Below, one piece after another: positions 11,199 to 23,933 of a DNA stretch of 64,000 bases. The position numbers were made by a program, and so were the translations under genes. Where the stretch lies: positions 34,765,144-34,829,143 of the forward strand of contig NC_052392.1 of assembly GCF_009389715.1 (NCBI RefSeq). The letters are read 5' to 3'. The first letter of the stretch is position 1. Each line of letters starts with the position of its first letter. Under the pieces are notes generated by a model. That model was not told the DNA's origin. It was given only the letters and a program-made list of their open reading frames with translations, and made no database searches. Origin of the DNA: Phoenix dactylifera. Taxonomy: Eukaryota > Streptophyta > Magnoliopsida > Arecales > Arecaceae.

Positions 11199-12772
11199 GG
11201 ATGAAGTTTTTAAAGATGAGACAGACAGCAGCCATGGAAGCTTAGCTGCTTTAAGCCTAACGTTCAGGAGTTGGAGATGCTTCTAGAGGCTTACTTTGTG
11301 CAGATTGATGGCACTCTAAACAAATTATCCCATGTATGTAAGCCTGTTTTTTCTCTTGCAATCTTTCAGTACCTTGATCTACTTTTATTCTTTATGAGTG
11401 GTTGATACAACTAGTATCACTATTGCCGAGCTTTAAGAGGAAATATAGAAGGCAACTTGCAAGAACTATTATTGGTATTCTACCTTAGGCTAAATAACTG
11501 AAATTTTAAATACCTAAAATTTTTTATGTTCCAAATAGACACTGTAAAGGCCAATTTGCCCCTGAAAACAGTACTAGTGCTAAAATAGTTGTTTACAGAA
11601 CTAATATTGTTATCTATATCTAGACTAATATATAGTCAAAACTCCAGACATTCATCAGATGTTTCTATGCATACTCTCATGTGCATTGCCACGTGGCCAT
11701 GCAATCGATCTACTAAGTAAAAGAGGCTATATCCTGCACATAATTTGTCTGCCTCTATTCATTCCAGCTTAATAGTTTCTTTGAAAAAAATATTTCTCAT
11801 TCTGAAAATAATTATTATTTGGAAGATTTTTTGCTGAGCTCAAAAATCAAGTAGATTTCATAGATTCGTGTTTTTGTCCTTCTAATATATCGAGTTTGAT
11901 ATACTGCTGAGGTTTTTCTTCATGTAGACCACAACAACTATGAACACCATTGATGCTCCAGATTGCAGTAACACTGTAACTTCTTGTAGTTTTGTTAATA
12001 AATCACATTCTCCATTACTAAATTAACAGTTTTTACCCATGGTCGTCGAAACCGTCCCGAACCACCCGATTTGGGGTGTCCCGAGCCGTACCGACGGTGG
12101 ACCGGGACGGAGAACGAAGGAGGGAGGGAGAGGGAGAGGAAAGAAGAGAAAGGCCGGCCGGCGGAGGCCGAGGAGCTGCCGCACGGAGGACGCGGAGCCC
12201 CTCCTCCTCGCCTCCTACCTCCTTCGCGCGGCGGCTCCTCGGCCCTTGTTGGCTCTCTGCTGGCCTCCCCTCTTTTTTCTCTCTTTTCCTCTCTCCCGTT
12301 CTCCCTCTCTCTCGCCTCTTACTACGTCGGTACAAGGCCGGCACGGCACGGCGCAGGGCCGTACCGACCCCGTGCGCTGGGCAACCGGTCCCGGGGCTCG
12401 GTACCAGCACAGCAGACGTTGGTTTTACCAGTAATTTTTATAGCTTTCTTTTGGGTTTCTGACTCTAATGTCTCTCCTATCTGCACATAGTTGAAAGAGT
12501 ATGTGGACATACAGAAGATTACATCAACATCATGCTAGATGAGAACAGAATCAGCTGCTACAGACGGGAGTCATGATCACCACCGCAACTGTTGTAGTCA
12601 CTGCTGACATTGTGGTTGTGAGCATATTTGGTATGAATATAGGTATTTCGCTATTTGATGTTCCAAATTTTTCCCAATTCTGGGAGACCACTTTTGGCAC
12701 CATAGGCGGCCTGTATCGTCCTATATGTTTTAGCCATTGGATTGGGCATGAGAAGTGGACTGCCTGCAATGA
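11199..12772 (+). pseudogene. MRS2-like: MRS2/CorA-type Mg2+ transporter 3' fragment, unit copy 1 (decayed)
   Basis: Homologous to the two exons of copy 2: 11199-11333 and 12491-12772. It is broken at several points relative to copy 2: one T lost near 11250 (GCTTTAAG), one base lost in GTGGACATACAG near 12508, GAACAGAATC for GAAAGAGAATC near 12545, and an extra C at two places near the end (GGCGGCCTG and TGCCTGC). The GMN motif region is still recognisable. Not translatable as given. The intron contains the small transposon at 12038-12421. Confidence 0.75.
12038..12421. mobile_element. GC-rich non-autonomous hAT-like element in MRS2 intron, unit copy 1
   Basis: About 384 bp of GC-rich DNA (purine-rich left half, pyrimidine-rich right half) placed in an AT-rich intron. 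It is flanked on the right by GTTTTACC (12422-12429) and on the left by TTTTACC (12031-12037) preceded by an extra T. The left end reads CATGGTCGTCGAAACCGTCC. Its terminus matches the right end of the element at 59355-60019, reversed. It has no coding capacity; frames of about 130 codons come from the GC bias. Confidence 0.65.
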
Positions 12773-13141
12773 TCACAATTCTGAGTTATAAGCATATAGA
12801 GCTGACATGGAAGGTGCTTTACACTTGCAAACTTGAGACCACTTTTGACATTGTGGTAGTATGTTAAAGTGAAAAAACATGGCGGGATAATGATGTTTTC
12901 TGCTGTATTTTTTGAATCCATTTTGATGGTGCTCTTTATCTCAGCTTTATGACTGAGGGTTCAATTTCAAAAAATTAATGAAATTATGATCATCTTTTTA
13001 TGATTTGCTAATGATACTCTATTATTTTGGATGCTAAGATACAACTTGTGTGCAATTTTCAAAAATGAACTTTATACTCTTTAAGTTAGCTTGTGGATTG
13101 AAAAGTTTGATTATTCTAATCAAAACTATGATCTAGTTTGG

Positions 13142-13303
13142 AGAGGGTGAGCCTTGGTGCAATGATAAGGTTGCTCCATTGGGACATGAAGAATTATAGA
13201 TTCGAAATACAAAAATGCCTCTTTGAACATAGTTGCAAGGCTGCATATATTTGACCGCCCTCTCCAGATCCTATAATGGCAGGTAGGCCTACCTTTTTTT
13301 AGA
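13142..13303 (+). mobile_element. tRNA-derived monocot-type SINE, unit copy 1
   Basis: Head GAGGGTGAGCCTTGGTGCAA with A-box-like GGTGCAATGATAAGG and a decayed B box (GATTCGAAAT), ending in a short T run (CCTTTTTTT). This layout matches the Au-like SINEs of monocots. Target-site duplication TATGATCTAGTTTGG at 13127-13141; the right copy (13304-13318) has one mismatch. Confidence 0.75.
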
Positions 13304-13399
13304 TATGAACTAGTTTGGGTTTATATTGGGAGGAGCAAGTCTCTAGCTGCCTATCCTTGAAGGCAAACTTCATAAATACTTTGAAAAAAAATGTCTTCC

Positions 13400-13900
13400 T
13401 CCGTAGGGGAATAATTAAGAGAAGTGATTCGATATCTCCCACTGATAAAATGGAAAAAGTTAGCTAGTTTGGGCTTCAAAAACATTTTGTTTGGAGGCAG
13501 TATTATCTACTCTACCCATCTATTACTTTTTTTGGCACCTGATTGGATGATTAAGACAACAGATCAGATTAGAACGGGTATTCTTTTGGAAGGGTCTCAG
13601 TTGGTGAAAGGAGGATTCTTCCAACCTAACTAAGATATGGTCTGCAAATCCAAAGATCAAGGTTGTCTGGGTATAAAAAATCCTAGAGATCTTGACATGC
13701 ATTTGTTGTACAAATGGTGGTGGAAATTATTTAAAATCCCTCTTGATCATGTCAGGAAGAAGATTGTTTCGGTGGCAAAAAATCCCTCTGGTTTTCAACA
13801 CTGCTGTTCCCTTGATGAATTCCCTGCTAGATTTCATGGAAAACGTTTTGAGAAAACCAGGTCTACATGAAGTGGAACGAGCAAACATTTGGTGATTGTC
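13400..13900 (+). pseudogene. LINE ORF2 fragment (end of reverse transcriptase / zf-RVT region), unit copy 1
   Basis: Decayed plant LINE coding remnant in shifting frames: PDWMIKTTDQIRTGILL, then KGGFFQPN, a stop, and MVCKSKDQGCLGIKNPRDLD followed by LLYKWWWKLFKIP. The order of a WxIKxIDQIRR-like stretch, KGG and a W-rich segment matches the part of LINE ORF2 just after the reverse transcriptase. The start and end of the element are not visible. Confidence 0.65.
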
Positions 13901-14509
13901 GGCAAGAGCAACACTGCTTCCTTGAGAGCTTCTCTATCATCATATTCTTTGTTCTCACACTGAACTACTGGGCTTTGTGCATAAATGCCAGTGCTTTTTT
14001 AACCAGGTCTCCTTTTCCAATAGCTACTGACGGCAGTATGGTGGCAACCTTATTTCCTTCATTGTTGCGGCCTATTTGTGCTTGTATCAACTCCTTGTCT
14101 TTCAACTGACTGCTAAACTATGATCAATGAGGACTGAGCCTTTAGCAAGTAATATTAAAAACTTCTCCTTGAATGCTTTAATATTTCGTCGAGATCTTTG
14201 TGATGTGATGATTTTTTTTTCATAAGAAAATAAGTTTAAATTTCTCTCCATATGATTTGATGCATGCCGCCATTAACTTAACCCTATTAGGAATTTGTGT
14301 GGGTTAGGATTTCCAAGTCTACATAAGGATCTGGCCTCGTACTGTGTTATTAAAAGAATTGCCCGTCAAGCACATCTTAGATAGAGTTGAATTGGTTAAG
14401 GTTTCCCTTGAGAGGATTCATTCATGTTCTATCTTTTGTAAGAGAATGAATATTTCATAAGCAATTCGAAACCATTTTCTCGGACATCATAAGTAATACA
14501 ATTACCTAT
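13901..14509. other. Non-coding stretch (unit copy 1)
   Basis: Nothing coding recognised between the LINE fragment and the minus-strand exon pair. The equivalent in copy 2 is 29336-29914. Confidence 0.5.
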
Positions 14510-14770
14510 CTAATTCAATGGAACGGGTGTTGTTGTCTGTGCTGCTTCTACCGTTATATTCTTTGGAGAAAATCCTGCAGCAAGTTCATTTCCAGCTGCA
14601 TCTGAAAACTTGACACAAAAGGTTGAGCTTTGATTTTATCTACTACAAAGTAGCATATACTTAGTGCGGTGACAGGAGAAGCGGAAAATTCCTGACATAG
14701 TTTTTGTTGCATTGCCGGTAAAATGGCTGAAGTTCCATATCTCCTTGTACTGAAAACTCCAGTCCTTCTC
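14510..14770 (-). pseudogene. Possible C-terminal exons of a second minus-strand gene, unit copy 1
   Basis: A minus-strand exon preceded by TTATGCAG begins EKDWSFQYKEIWNFSHFTGN at 14770 and runs to about 14680. A last exon at 14601-14510, preceded by TTTTCAG, ends in TTTPVPLN and a TAG stop. In copy 1 one base is missing in each exon relative to copy 2, so the frames do not join as given. A further piece on the minus strand near 14905-14945 reads DPEAEMDSDTESFTAIQ. Family not recognised. Confidence 0.3.
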
Positions 14771-15785
14771 CTGCATAAATTTCAGCCTAAGTTTAGAATA
14801 TTGAACGTGTGAGTTGGGGGCAAAAAAAGGTATCACTAAACCAAAAAATTTGGTAAACTTGGTAAGAAATATATAATGAGAACATCTGAATTGCAGTAAA
14901 GGATTCAGTATCAGAGTCCATTTCAGCTTCTGGATCCTTTTAATAGCCAACAACAACATGAAATTGCAACAAATAACTTGACGTAGTGTGGAATCCAATA
15001 TTGTAACATGAACTGAAAGGACTTATTTCCTTGAAGAATACAGGGAACAAAGAAAATTTGAAGATCATTAAATTCCAACTACTAGTATTATAACCTAATT
15101 ATTTGTTTCTATTTTTACAGTTTTTTTTTGGTTATGTGAAGTTCCCTGACAGTTTAAAGATAATTATTATTCCACTATGCAAGTAGATTTGGTGGATGCA
15201 TATGCAACATAGATCTAACTCAATTCCAACCTTCTTTGGCATAGCAAATTGAGATACAACTCAAATGCATCGAATATAAATACATCCGGCAATATCCAAA
15301 AACAATCTAAGTTCTAAATAATAATTAACAGTAAAAGTCCATGAAAAGCTAATTGTATTATGAGCCATATGAGGTGCTACCGGCCGGCAATGCCATCCCC
15401 CTCTTCAAAAATATGAGATGCATAAAAATGAATCAACTAGCGACACATTCAGTAAACATCGAGGTAAAAGTAGTTTATCTATCCAGAATCGCCCTCGAAC
15501 CATACATATCTTGCATAAAGATGAGTAATTAACTGCACATACTAGCCCATCCCAAAGTAGCAATAAATTTGGCAATAGAAACATTTGTAGTAAAGATTCT
15601 TTTCCCTCCTCACATCAATCGTTTTCTAATATTGTTACCAAAATTTATCTTAAAGAGTTCCCTGGAGTGGGGGTCTAATGTGAAGCTAATCACCATATAA
15701 GAATCCTAGTTTTCCATGGCTCTTGATGTGGAGTATTGGTTGGCCTGAAAACAGGGAGGTATGAGACAACAACAACAACGCAGAC
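14771..15785. other. End of unit copy 1, no gene seen
   Basis: AT-rich sequence ending in (CAA)n and CGCAGAC at the unit junction. Apart from a possible small minus-strand exon near 14905-14945, nothing coding. The equivalent in copy 2 is 30178-31191. Confidence 0.5.
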
Positions 15786-16202
15786 TTTATAAGGCCGCAA
15801 GATCATGAATCCTACTGGGTTTTCCCTCCATGTTCTTAATAAATAAATAAATCCAACATGTTAAAAGCTCTCCTCTTGACCAATCTAGTGGGCCCCACCA
15901 GCCCATCTCCCGAGGCGAGATCCGTCGCTACCGCTTTGGCGGCCTTTGCCACGTCGGACAACCGGAAAGCGCATAAAGCGCTGCTAATCCCAATCCGCGT
16001 CCAACTCCAACAGCTAATCTACTCTCTCTCTCTCTCCTTTCTTCTATAAAGTGCAAACCCTTATTCCGAAACTCAGAAACTCTCCTCTCTCTCGCTCTCC
16101 CCTTTCCTGCATAAATTACAAAACCCTAATTCCGAAGCCTCACAAACTCCATAACCCAATCTCTCTGTTGAACCGATTCTACTCTTCTTCCCGAGCGGCG
16201 CC

Positions 16203-19200
16203 ATGGCTGAAGGCGCATCCCCTCCGCCGTCGACAACCTTGACGGTTAGTTGTTCAAAATTCTCTCCCATGTTAGGGATTAATTTCTAATTTTCATGTCT
16301 ATTTTGATCCAGTTGCGAAATCTTCCACCTCTTGCGATTCTTTTTTTTTTTCTTTGTTGGATCCAAGATCACAAATCTTGCCTTTATCTTTCAGGAAAAC
16401 TTGATAAGGTTTCGATCAGGCGTGGCGGAAAAGGAAGATCCCCTGCTTCGATTAATGGCGGGTATCGATCCAACTCTTCGTCCGGCGAGGTCGACCGGGA
16501 GCTCGCCGGCTTCCGATTGGGCCCGGACGCCTGGGCAGCACAACCGGCAATTCAACAATTCGAGTTCGAGGTCGCTGGAGGAAGGAGATGATGGAGATGA
16601 TTTGGCGGGGCGGCGGAGAAGGCTAGGGCCAGTGGAGGGACTCCGTTGTCGAGGGATCAGAGGGAGGCGATAAGGTTCTCGATGGTAGGGAGGAAGAAGG
16701 ACTTCAAGCACATGGAGAGGGTCGATGGCCGGTGGATCAATGTGCTCGAGGGGCTCGAGCTTCATACTGGAGTTTTTAGTGCAGCGGAGCAGAAGAGGAT
16801 TGTGGCTTGCGTCTACGATGTTCAGGAGAAGGGGAGGAATCGGCAACTCAGAAGTATGATCTTGGTTACCCTTCTTGCACTTTTATTTGTGGTGATAAGA
16901 ACATACAGGCGCTGGTTACTGCTATGCCAATTGCCAAGAGTTTTTTATGGTCTTGCACTGCATTGTGTCATACTAGAATCGCCATGAAAATATTATTTGC
17001 TTTATCGTTATAAAATATAATCTTGATTTTGTGCTACGTGCAAATCTAGTTACGATTCTGATATGCATAGATCAATGCAAAAATTTGCTATTGTAGTATA
17101 GAAAAATTTATTAATTACATGAAAGTGTAGATTGAGGCACAATTTTGCTATTATAGGAAAAAATCATGGCATGGTGTAGAACAATCATAAACTCTTTGAT
17201 AAATAAATATCCTGTATGCCGACTGCCACTTGGGAATTTTGTTAACTTTAATGTTACGAGCTGTCAATATATAAGCTTCTTGCTGGCACGAAGAGAACAG
17301 TAGCATGAGATGTAATCAAGGCCTTTATCTTGCATGTGAACTACCAGTTAGAAAATATGTTCAATATATTAATGTTATAAGCTTTTTAGTTATAGGATAA
17401 AACTTGGAGTGATGAAAAAAGAAATTCAACAAGAGATTTATTCAAAGTCTTCCTTTTTTTTTGTTCTCTATCAGATGTCTCTGAAGAGATCATTCAAAAG
17501 CTTTTATACAACCTTCTCTGAAGATTTGATATATGGTTTATTTGATGAAACATTTTTTTTTTTGAAGCCTGTAAAAGAAATCCTTCGTGGTCTGGGGAGA
17601 TCTCCTGTCCTTCTATATTTATAGTCAGACTCTTTTGATCACCTTGATTAAAATTGTGGCCCTGTTTATTAACTAGACTGCCACCATTGAGGGGAATTAA
17701 CATCCCATGGTAAACAGTATAATATTCTCTCCCCGCTTTGCTCATTTACTGCATGAAGGATGACGGACATACACCTGATGTTCATTTATCAATCACGAGT
17801 TCAATACTTTCTTGAAAAAACACTTCACTGACATTGACTGGTTCTGGTATTTAAGTAGCTTTAGAGCTGCCATTGACAGTTTCTAGTGTTAGCTATCTTT
17901 ATTCCTTGCAAATATTCTGACTGATATAGAATGTAATCAAAGCTCTTTTTCTGAAATTCATTTTCATTTTTAAGGATGCTATCATCAATATGTTATCCTT
18001 CTGCCCAGACTTGCAGAACATATGGTGCATGGAAGAAGGAAATGTTATATCCATCAAAACGCTCGCTGTTTTGTGCAATCTTTATTCTCTTGTGTAATGT
18101 TGGGTAACAGGAGGGAGAAGAGTTGCAGCAAATTTTTTACTTGCATGTCAGTTGAGTGTGGAGAAACTATGTCAGGGTGCCCTGTTGATGCACATGCATC
18201 AGATAACTTCCACACTCCATGGAAAACTTATTCATTAATTTCATTTTGACTTATCTAAAATAAGAGTTAACAGACTGTTAGATCAACTTGTTAAGAACAT
18301 TAGCAATTACCATAAGTTTTGTTCAGGACTTACATTGCAATGAATGGTTACTGTGTTACACATAAGTAACAAATATACAAGCTACTGCTATTTGAATCTC
18401 AATACTTGATTTTATGTACTAAATTTTATGGAATTTGTTGTTCTGTCACTTGTATTTCAGTATTAAAATATGGAAAGTTATGCATCGAACTATATCTTAT
18501 ATTTTTTTCATATTTTTAATGTAAAATTGCATGGGTAATTAACTTTTGATTCTCTTATTTAAACTTTGATTTTTTGGCCCTAGGACGCACATATTCGGAA
18601 CCACGAAAATGGATGCGTGGGAAGGGGCGTGTAACGATACAATTTGGATGCTGCTACAACTATGCAGTGGTATGTGTATTGCTTGCCATAACTCGCAGCA
18701 TTTCCACCTTTATAGCTATGTTGGCCGATGTGATTCTTACCACAAGTTATGTACTTTGCAGGACAATTATGGGAATCCTCCAGGCATAATACAGGATGAG
18801 GAAGTAGATCCTATGCCGCCCTTATTGAAAACAATGATCAAGAGAATGGTTGCATGGCATGTCCTTCCTCCCACTTGTGTCCCTGATAGTTGCATCGTCA
18901 ACATATATGATAAAGATGACTGCATTCCTCCTCACATAGATCATCATGACTTCCTCCGGCCTTTTTGCACTGTCTCCTTGCTATCGAAGTGTAATATTTT
19001 ATTTGGCAGAGAACTTAAAATAATGGGACCAGGAGAATTCTCAGGATCTACCGCAATACCTCTACCTGTTGGGTATGCTTATTATCTCCTTTGTTTATCA
19101 CTATGATGCTACTTATGTTAACTGCTATTGGTAGTACACATACCTCTGGACAAGCTTAACTATAATAGGTTCTAAACAGTTTAAAATAGGATTTTGCTTT

Positions 19201-19784
19201 TTTTTCATATCTTTTTTCACTTCGCAGTTCTGTGCTTGTCTTAAATGGCAATGGTGCTGATGTGGCAAAGCATTGTGTGCCAGCTGTCCCCACTGAAAGG
19301 TAGTGTCTATACTTGAAGTTTCTTCCATGCAGTTTATTCATGTGTTTGAGTTATTATATCTGCAACTTACTGCCATTTCTAACCGCTTCTATCACATTAC
19401 CTATTGCACAGGATTTCTATTACGTTCAGAAAGATGGATGACAGTAAGCTTCCTTACAAGTTCTCACCTGACCCGGCTCTGCAGAATCTTCATCCTCTTG
19501 CATATCCACCAATAAAATCCCCAGTGCAACAAGTAGCTAACACACTTTCTCCAAATCAGCAGCAAATTACTCCAGAAGCTCAAGTTCTGGGTAAACATAT
19601 GCACTGCCACTGGAGCCATAATTCGAAGGCCCAGGAGCAAGTAGAAATTGCTGGGCTGGCTTCTAGCAGCCCCTTTAAATTGGGTTCAGATGATTTTCCT
19701 CCACTGGGTTCGAGTTCAGCAAATGGCCGATCAAACAAGCCAAGCCGTCCATTGCGGCAGGAACTTGAGCAACAGAAACTTTAA
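16203..19784 (+). CDS. ALKBH9B-like: ALKBH9-like RNA demethylase, copy 2 (three 1-bp indels in exons 1 and 2)
   Basis: Exons: 16203-16244, 16395-16853, 18584-18669, 18762-19072, 19228-19299 and 19412-19784. Relative to copy 3 it lacks one C in exon 1 (16221-16230), gains one C in exon 2 (16482-16483) and lacks one G at 16607-16610. The shifted frame meets a stop at 16589-16591, so only exons 3 to 6 are cleanly open. The catalytic HID, the distal His and the RxxxxxR signature are kept. Coding differences include I to V before NIYDKDD and R for S in the C-terminal tail (shared with copy 3 but not copy 1). It is either a young pseudogene or an intact gene with homopolymer errors; all three indels sit in G or C runs, which favours error. 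Confidence 0.75.
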
Positions 19785-20527
19785 GATATTTTTGTAGTTA
19801 TATGTCAGGCATTCGTTTTGTTATTTCCGTAATATGTTGCATGCCATGATCAGGTTGTAATCTATCTATCGTCAATGCAGGTACACTTACTGTTTCTTAT
19901 GATGAAGTTTTACTGGTGCATGTTCTCTGTGGAGCATGCTGGTAAAATTTGAGATGTCATGCAACTGGATGGTCCTAATACAAGCGAGTCAGTGGAATGC
20001 TTTTAGATTAATGGGAGTGGTTTAGGTCTGTTGGGGTCCGATGCAGCACTTTTATCGACCATTGGATTACCATCGTGATACGTAACTGGCATGCGCTTTG
20101 AAGCTGTATCTGGGGCTCCCTGATATCAGCAATCTCAAAGCTCGCCGATCATGGATCACGATGGTGATCCAACTGTCCCTTCTGTATCGGACCAGCTGCT
20201 CGTCCGATGAGCTTTCAAACCTGAGCCTCTCCCATGTGGGCAATGTGAGGCATGAAAGATGGTGCAGATTGATAAGCCCTCGATCAATAATGGGTCATTT
20301 AGGGGGCTCTTAGCCAGCCAAATCATTATGTTGAAATTTTGTTGTGCACGTTAGATTTAGATGTAAGTGCACCATGCTGTGTGGTTTGGAGTTCAGACTG
20401 CTAACGATCTAGATGACGCTCCATCCCGGAAGAATGTAAAGTTTCTTTTTCAAATATTTGTATTTATGTCATTTATGAGCATCACTATTCACCTGACTGA
20501 TGACAGATAAATTAGAATTTGCCCTTC

Positions 20528-20670
20528 TTATAAGAGAAAGGAAGAAAAGCTGCACACATTACGATCATCCAAGTTCAAATACTTGAAGATGCTGATGCAC
20601 CACCCAAGACTTGAAGCCCGAACCTCTAAGCTAAATTGACAGGTGTGACTACTTAGGCAGCCCCAGCCCC
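20528..20670 (-). mobile_element. tRNA-like SINE remnant, unit copy 2
   Basis: Same element as at 5120-5255, duplicated with the unit. It carries the small CAGCCCCAGCCCC insertion also seen in copy 3 but not in copy 1. Confidence 0.4.
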
Positions 20671-21653
20671 AATTCACAATAGGATCTGAGCTCTCGGTAT
20701 CTTATTACAGATCATTAGGCCTCTCAAGCTTGATTAAATCCAGTGATTTTTCTTCAGTGAGCTCTTTGAAGTTCAGTTGATTTGAAAAGCTGATAGTGTC
20801 TTGCTTTTATTTACTCAAATCATAAATAAAATTTAGATAATTCTGAAACTACGATACCATGTGAACTCTGTTTAATGCAGCCCAACACAGTGGTGAGCAA
20901 CAGAAAGGTACACTGCATAACTTTCAAGAAAACAATCATGCCATTACAGAAGCCAAATGCAAGAGAAGCATAGTTGAATGTTTTGGTCAGAGAGAAACAC
21001 TACCATAAGATCACGTTCTGTAAAGAAAATATTAAAGTTGTAGTGAAAAGAGTACTAATTTGGTACTTAAATCTTCCTTAAAAATCTAAAACCTTGTTCT
21101 GAGAAAACCATATCCTCTAAATCTTAAAACTATGAGAGATATTATCCAGTCATTGACATTCAATTACCTTTGTTCTAGCCAATGGAGTAGTCCATAATGT
21201 ATCGCCAACTGATGATAGAAAACCTCTTTGAGAACATGTATAATCTTCTGGTAACAGGAATAATTTTGCTTGAGATGATGAAATCATTCATGTAAGATAT
21301 TGAATATAAGTGCAATGTCTTGTGGTTCACACAAGTCAATGGTTGGTGCAATTCCCGGTATCTCCTTGTCAAAAGATTTAACATCATCTGCTTTACCAAC
21401 AGTGTTTCAGAAGTCAAGGTCCTGGAAAACTAGAAACAGACAATGTGATGATTACTGTAGATACCCCATTTCTTATATTAACAAAACAGATTCTAGGGCC
21501 TAGGAACCATTGACAAATTTTAATCCCAATTCACTGTCCAATAATTGGGCAAAATCTTCAGTTAAAGAAGATAGATGATGTCAAAGGGAATAAGGTTTAT
21601 ATACAGAATTTTATGCTTCCCCATATCCAAGAGCAGTTACCGGTAATCAAGGC

Positions 21654-23933
21654 TCATTCATCAGGCCCAAAATCATCATCAGATGCGCCTTCCAGAAATG
21701 AGCCAAGAGACTTGCGCAATATGCTGAAAGATTTGTCATACTGGATCACATTGACATAAAGTAGCATCATTGGAAAGTAGATTGTTGGAAAGTGGAATAC
21801 ATGCATAAACTTTGAAATTACATCACTAGGGAAAAGAATATGAAATCATTTCAATTCGTCTATATTTCCAAAATAGAAAATCAAATATATTGGGCAGATT
21901 CTTTCTGAAAATAATATATTAGATTAAAAATGTACAGTTAAATCTTTTCGCATTTTTTTTTCTCTTTCAAATTGATATATCTTTATACACAAGCTTTATA
22001 TAGAAACCACATTCATATATCTTGTATAGCATGCACAAGTGATTGTTAAACACCTAGGCATAATGTATAAAAAAAGTGGTATAACAATGCAGATCTTGGG
22101 GCGAAAGTTATGATAAAAATAGCGGCGCAATGCACGAGACTCCGGCCATTGCAGGGTTTGGGAGGGGTCAAATGTATTGAGCCTTACTCCTACATGTAGA
22201 AAGGCTATGTTACGAACTCCAGATCATAATAAAACAAGCTTACTATTGCACCATGGCTCGCTCTTAGGATGAAAATTATAATACATCAAGATAATTTTGC
22301 AAATAAAAGCAGATAAAACAATTAGAGAATAGTAGAAAATCATAAATGACAGTCTGCTAACTTAAACATCCCTCATTCATATACCTGCTTCTTCTTTTTT
22401 AGAGATTCTTCTGCTCTGGCAATCTTCAGAGCACAAGCCTTCTCAAGTTCCGACGGATTAGCTTTTTCCTTCTTCCCTGAAAACTCGAGAAGAAATATAA
22501 AACATTGAACATCTGCTGAAAGTAGGATGGATGGATTCCAAGTAACTGGAAACAAACACTGTTACTCACGCTGTTGTTCGTAACGGGCATATAGTTTATC
22601 CTTTTCATCTTCATATTTGGAAAATAATTCTGCAGAATACACCAAACTAATAAGACTTTGAAATAGAAAGAAAGGTATGTAACTTGAGTTTTATTGAATG
22701 ATCAGGGAGAGAGAGAAATCTTAACCAACACATCAGATAGTAGATAATGCATTGCTAAAATAATAATGATAATAATAATAATTCCAGGAACCACAATATA
22801 ATATCCTTAACTTTGTTGCTAGATTTCTGTCAAGAAAGATACTGCCTCCTACAGAAAAGAGGACCGGGAGACAAATACCAACTCATTTTGAAGGCAAGCA
22901 TATCATTTTACTGATGTCATTTTGATTCAATACTTGAGGACTGCATGGATCCCCAAAGATGCATGAAAATTCAAAAAACAGATTAAAGAAATTGTAGAAG
23001 ATGAACATAGATGAGAGCGATATGTGTCCTATTATGGGACAGACAAATATGTCCTCGGAGAGCTCTGGGGCTTACAAAAGGTACATTTATTAAGCTATAA
23101 GGTTTTAACTTTAAAAGAATTTTATCTTCAAAGTTAATAGGCAATTTTATAGTCTAATGGATTTAGAACTATAGGTGTTCCCATTATTTTTTCTTTTTCT
23201 TTTTCTTTTTTGTTGAGGGAAAGGAGGGCAGAGGCCACCATTTACTGAAAGAGAGACAACAGTGCCTCCAAATGAAGGTCAGGGAAGCTACAGGATCAAA
23301 AGCAAAATTCTGATAATGAAAACAAAGGAGACAGCAAAAGCCAATCGTTCTCTGCCAAAAGCTTCTCCTTGGGTTTATAGAACACTTTTTCCATGGAACA
23401 CTTTCTACTCTTTTGCAAGAGACAAAACTTTGAAAAGGACAACATCGTAATAGTTGTTCATTTGCTAACGAGAATATTGAAGTTTGCATAGAACTTCCAA
23501 AAGTGTTCAATGGAAGCTTTCAGATTTTTTTTTTCTTTTTGGGAGAAATACAGTGAGAATGCCACCATTCAGATTTGAAACTGGGACCTCTCCCCACTGC
23601 GTGTGCTGAGGAGAGGGGTGCCAACCAGCAGATCCAGACACAGTTGGCCAGAGAATAATGTTGCACACACTCCAAATATAGTTAATCTAATAATCCACAT
23701 CGCAATAAAAGAGGTTCAAGTGCCTCATCAATGAGGGGATTCGACTGCATTGGCAGAGTCATTTAGTAGAAAATGACAAGCGTTGTATCAGATGCTTTGA
23801 CTTTATGCCTTGTAATGCTTTTGATGTCGCCACTTTTCTTACCTCCTGATAAATGCAGACTACTGCATATTTGGTGGTTAAAATATTTGGCATAATAGAC
23901 AGACAATGAAAGGTCGCATGAGCATTTCATTTG
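21654..23933 (-). CDS. 3' end of an unidentified minus-strand gene, unit copy 2
   Basis: Same four exons as in copy 1: 23933-23843, 22629-22570, 22476-22385 and 21740-21654, all still in phase. It differs at single residues, for example Y for D at the first codon of the last exon and A for V in the charged helix. No frame break is seen in these exons. Function unknown; only the C-terminal part can be read. Confidence 0.45.
23522..23655 (-). mobile_element. tRNA-derived SINE with A-rich tail, unit copy 2
   Basis: Duplicate of the element at 8105-8240, with an additional G near the A box (GAGGAGAGGGG) shared with copy 3. Confidence 0.5.

Larger units (their letters stand above)
360..15785. repeat. 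Tandem segmental duplication, copy 1 (15,426 bp)
   Basis: First of three head-to-tail copies. The unit begins at TTAATAAGGCCGCAAGATC and ends in a CAACAACAACGCAGAC-like tail; the same tail precedes the starts of copies 2 and 3. The copies can be lined up base by base by eye throughout, with scattered SNPs and 1-bp indels. Contents: ALKBH9-like gene, minus-strand gene end, MRS2 3' end with a small transposon in its intron, SINE, LINE fragment and a second minus-strand exon group. Copy 1 is the most diverged from about 4.3 kb onward. Confidence 0.95.

Noticed and set aside
12033..12490. Several overlapping open frames of 120-150 codons on both strands (also at 27401-27893 and 42816-43306)
   Set aside because: They lie in the GC-rich transposon in the MRS2 intron; open frames in all phases of GC-rich repeats arise by chance and the translations are Arg, Pro and Gly rich.
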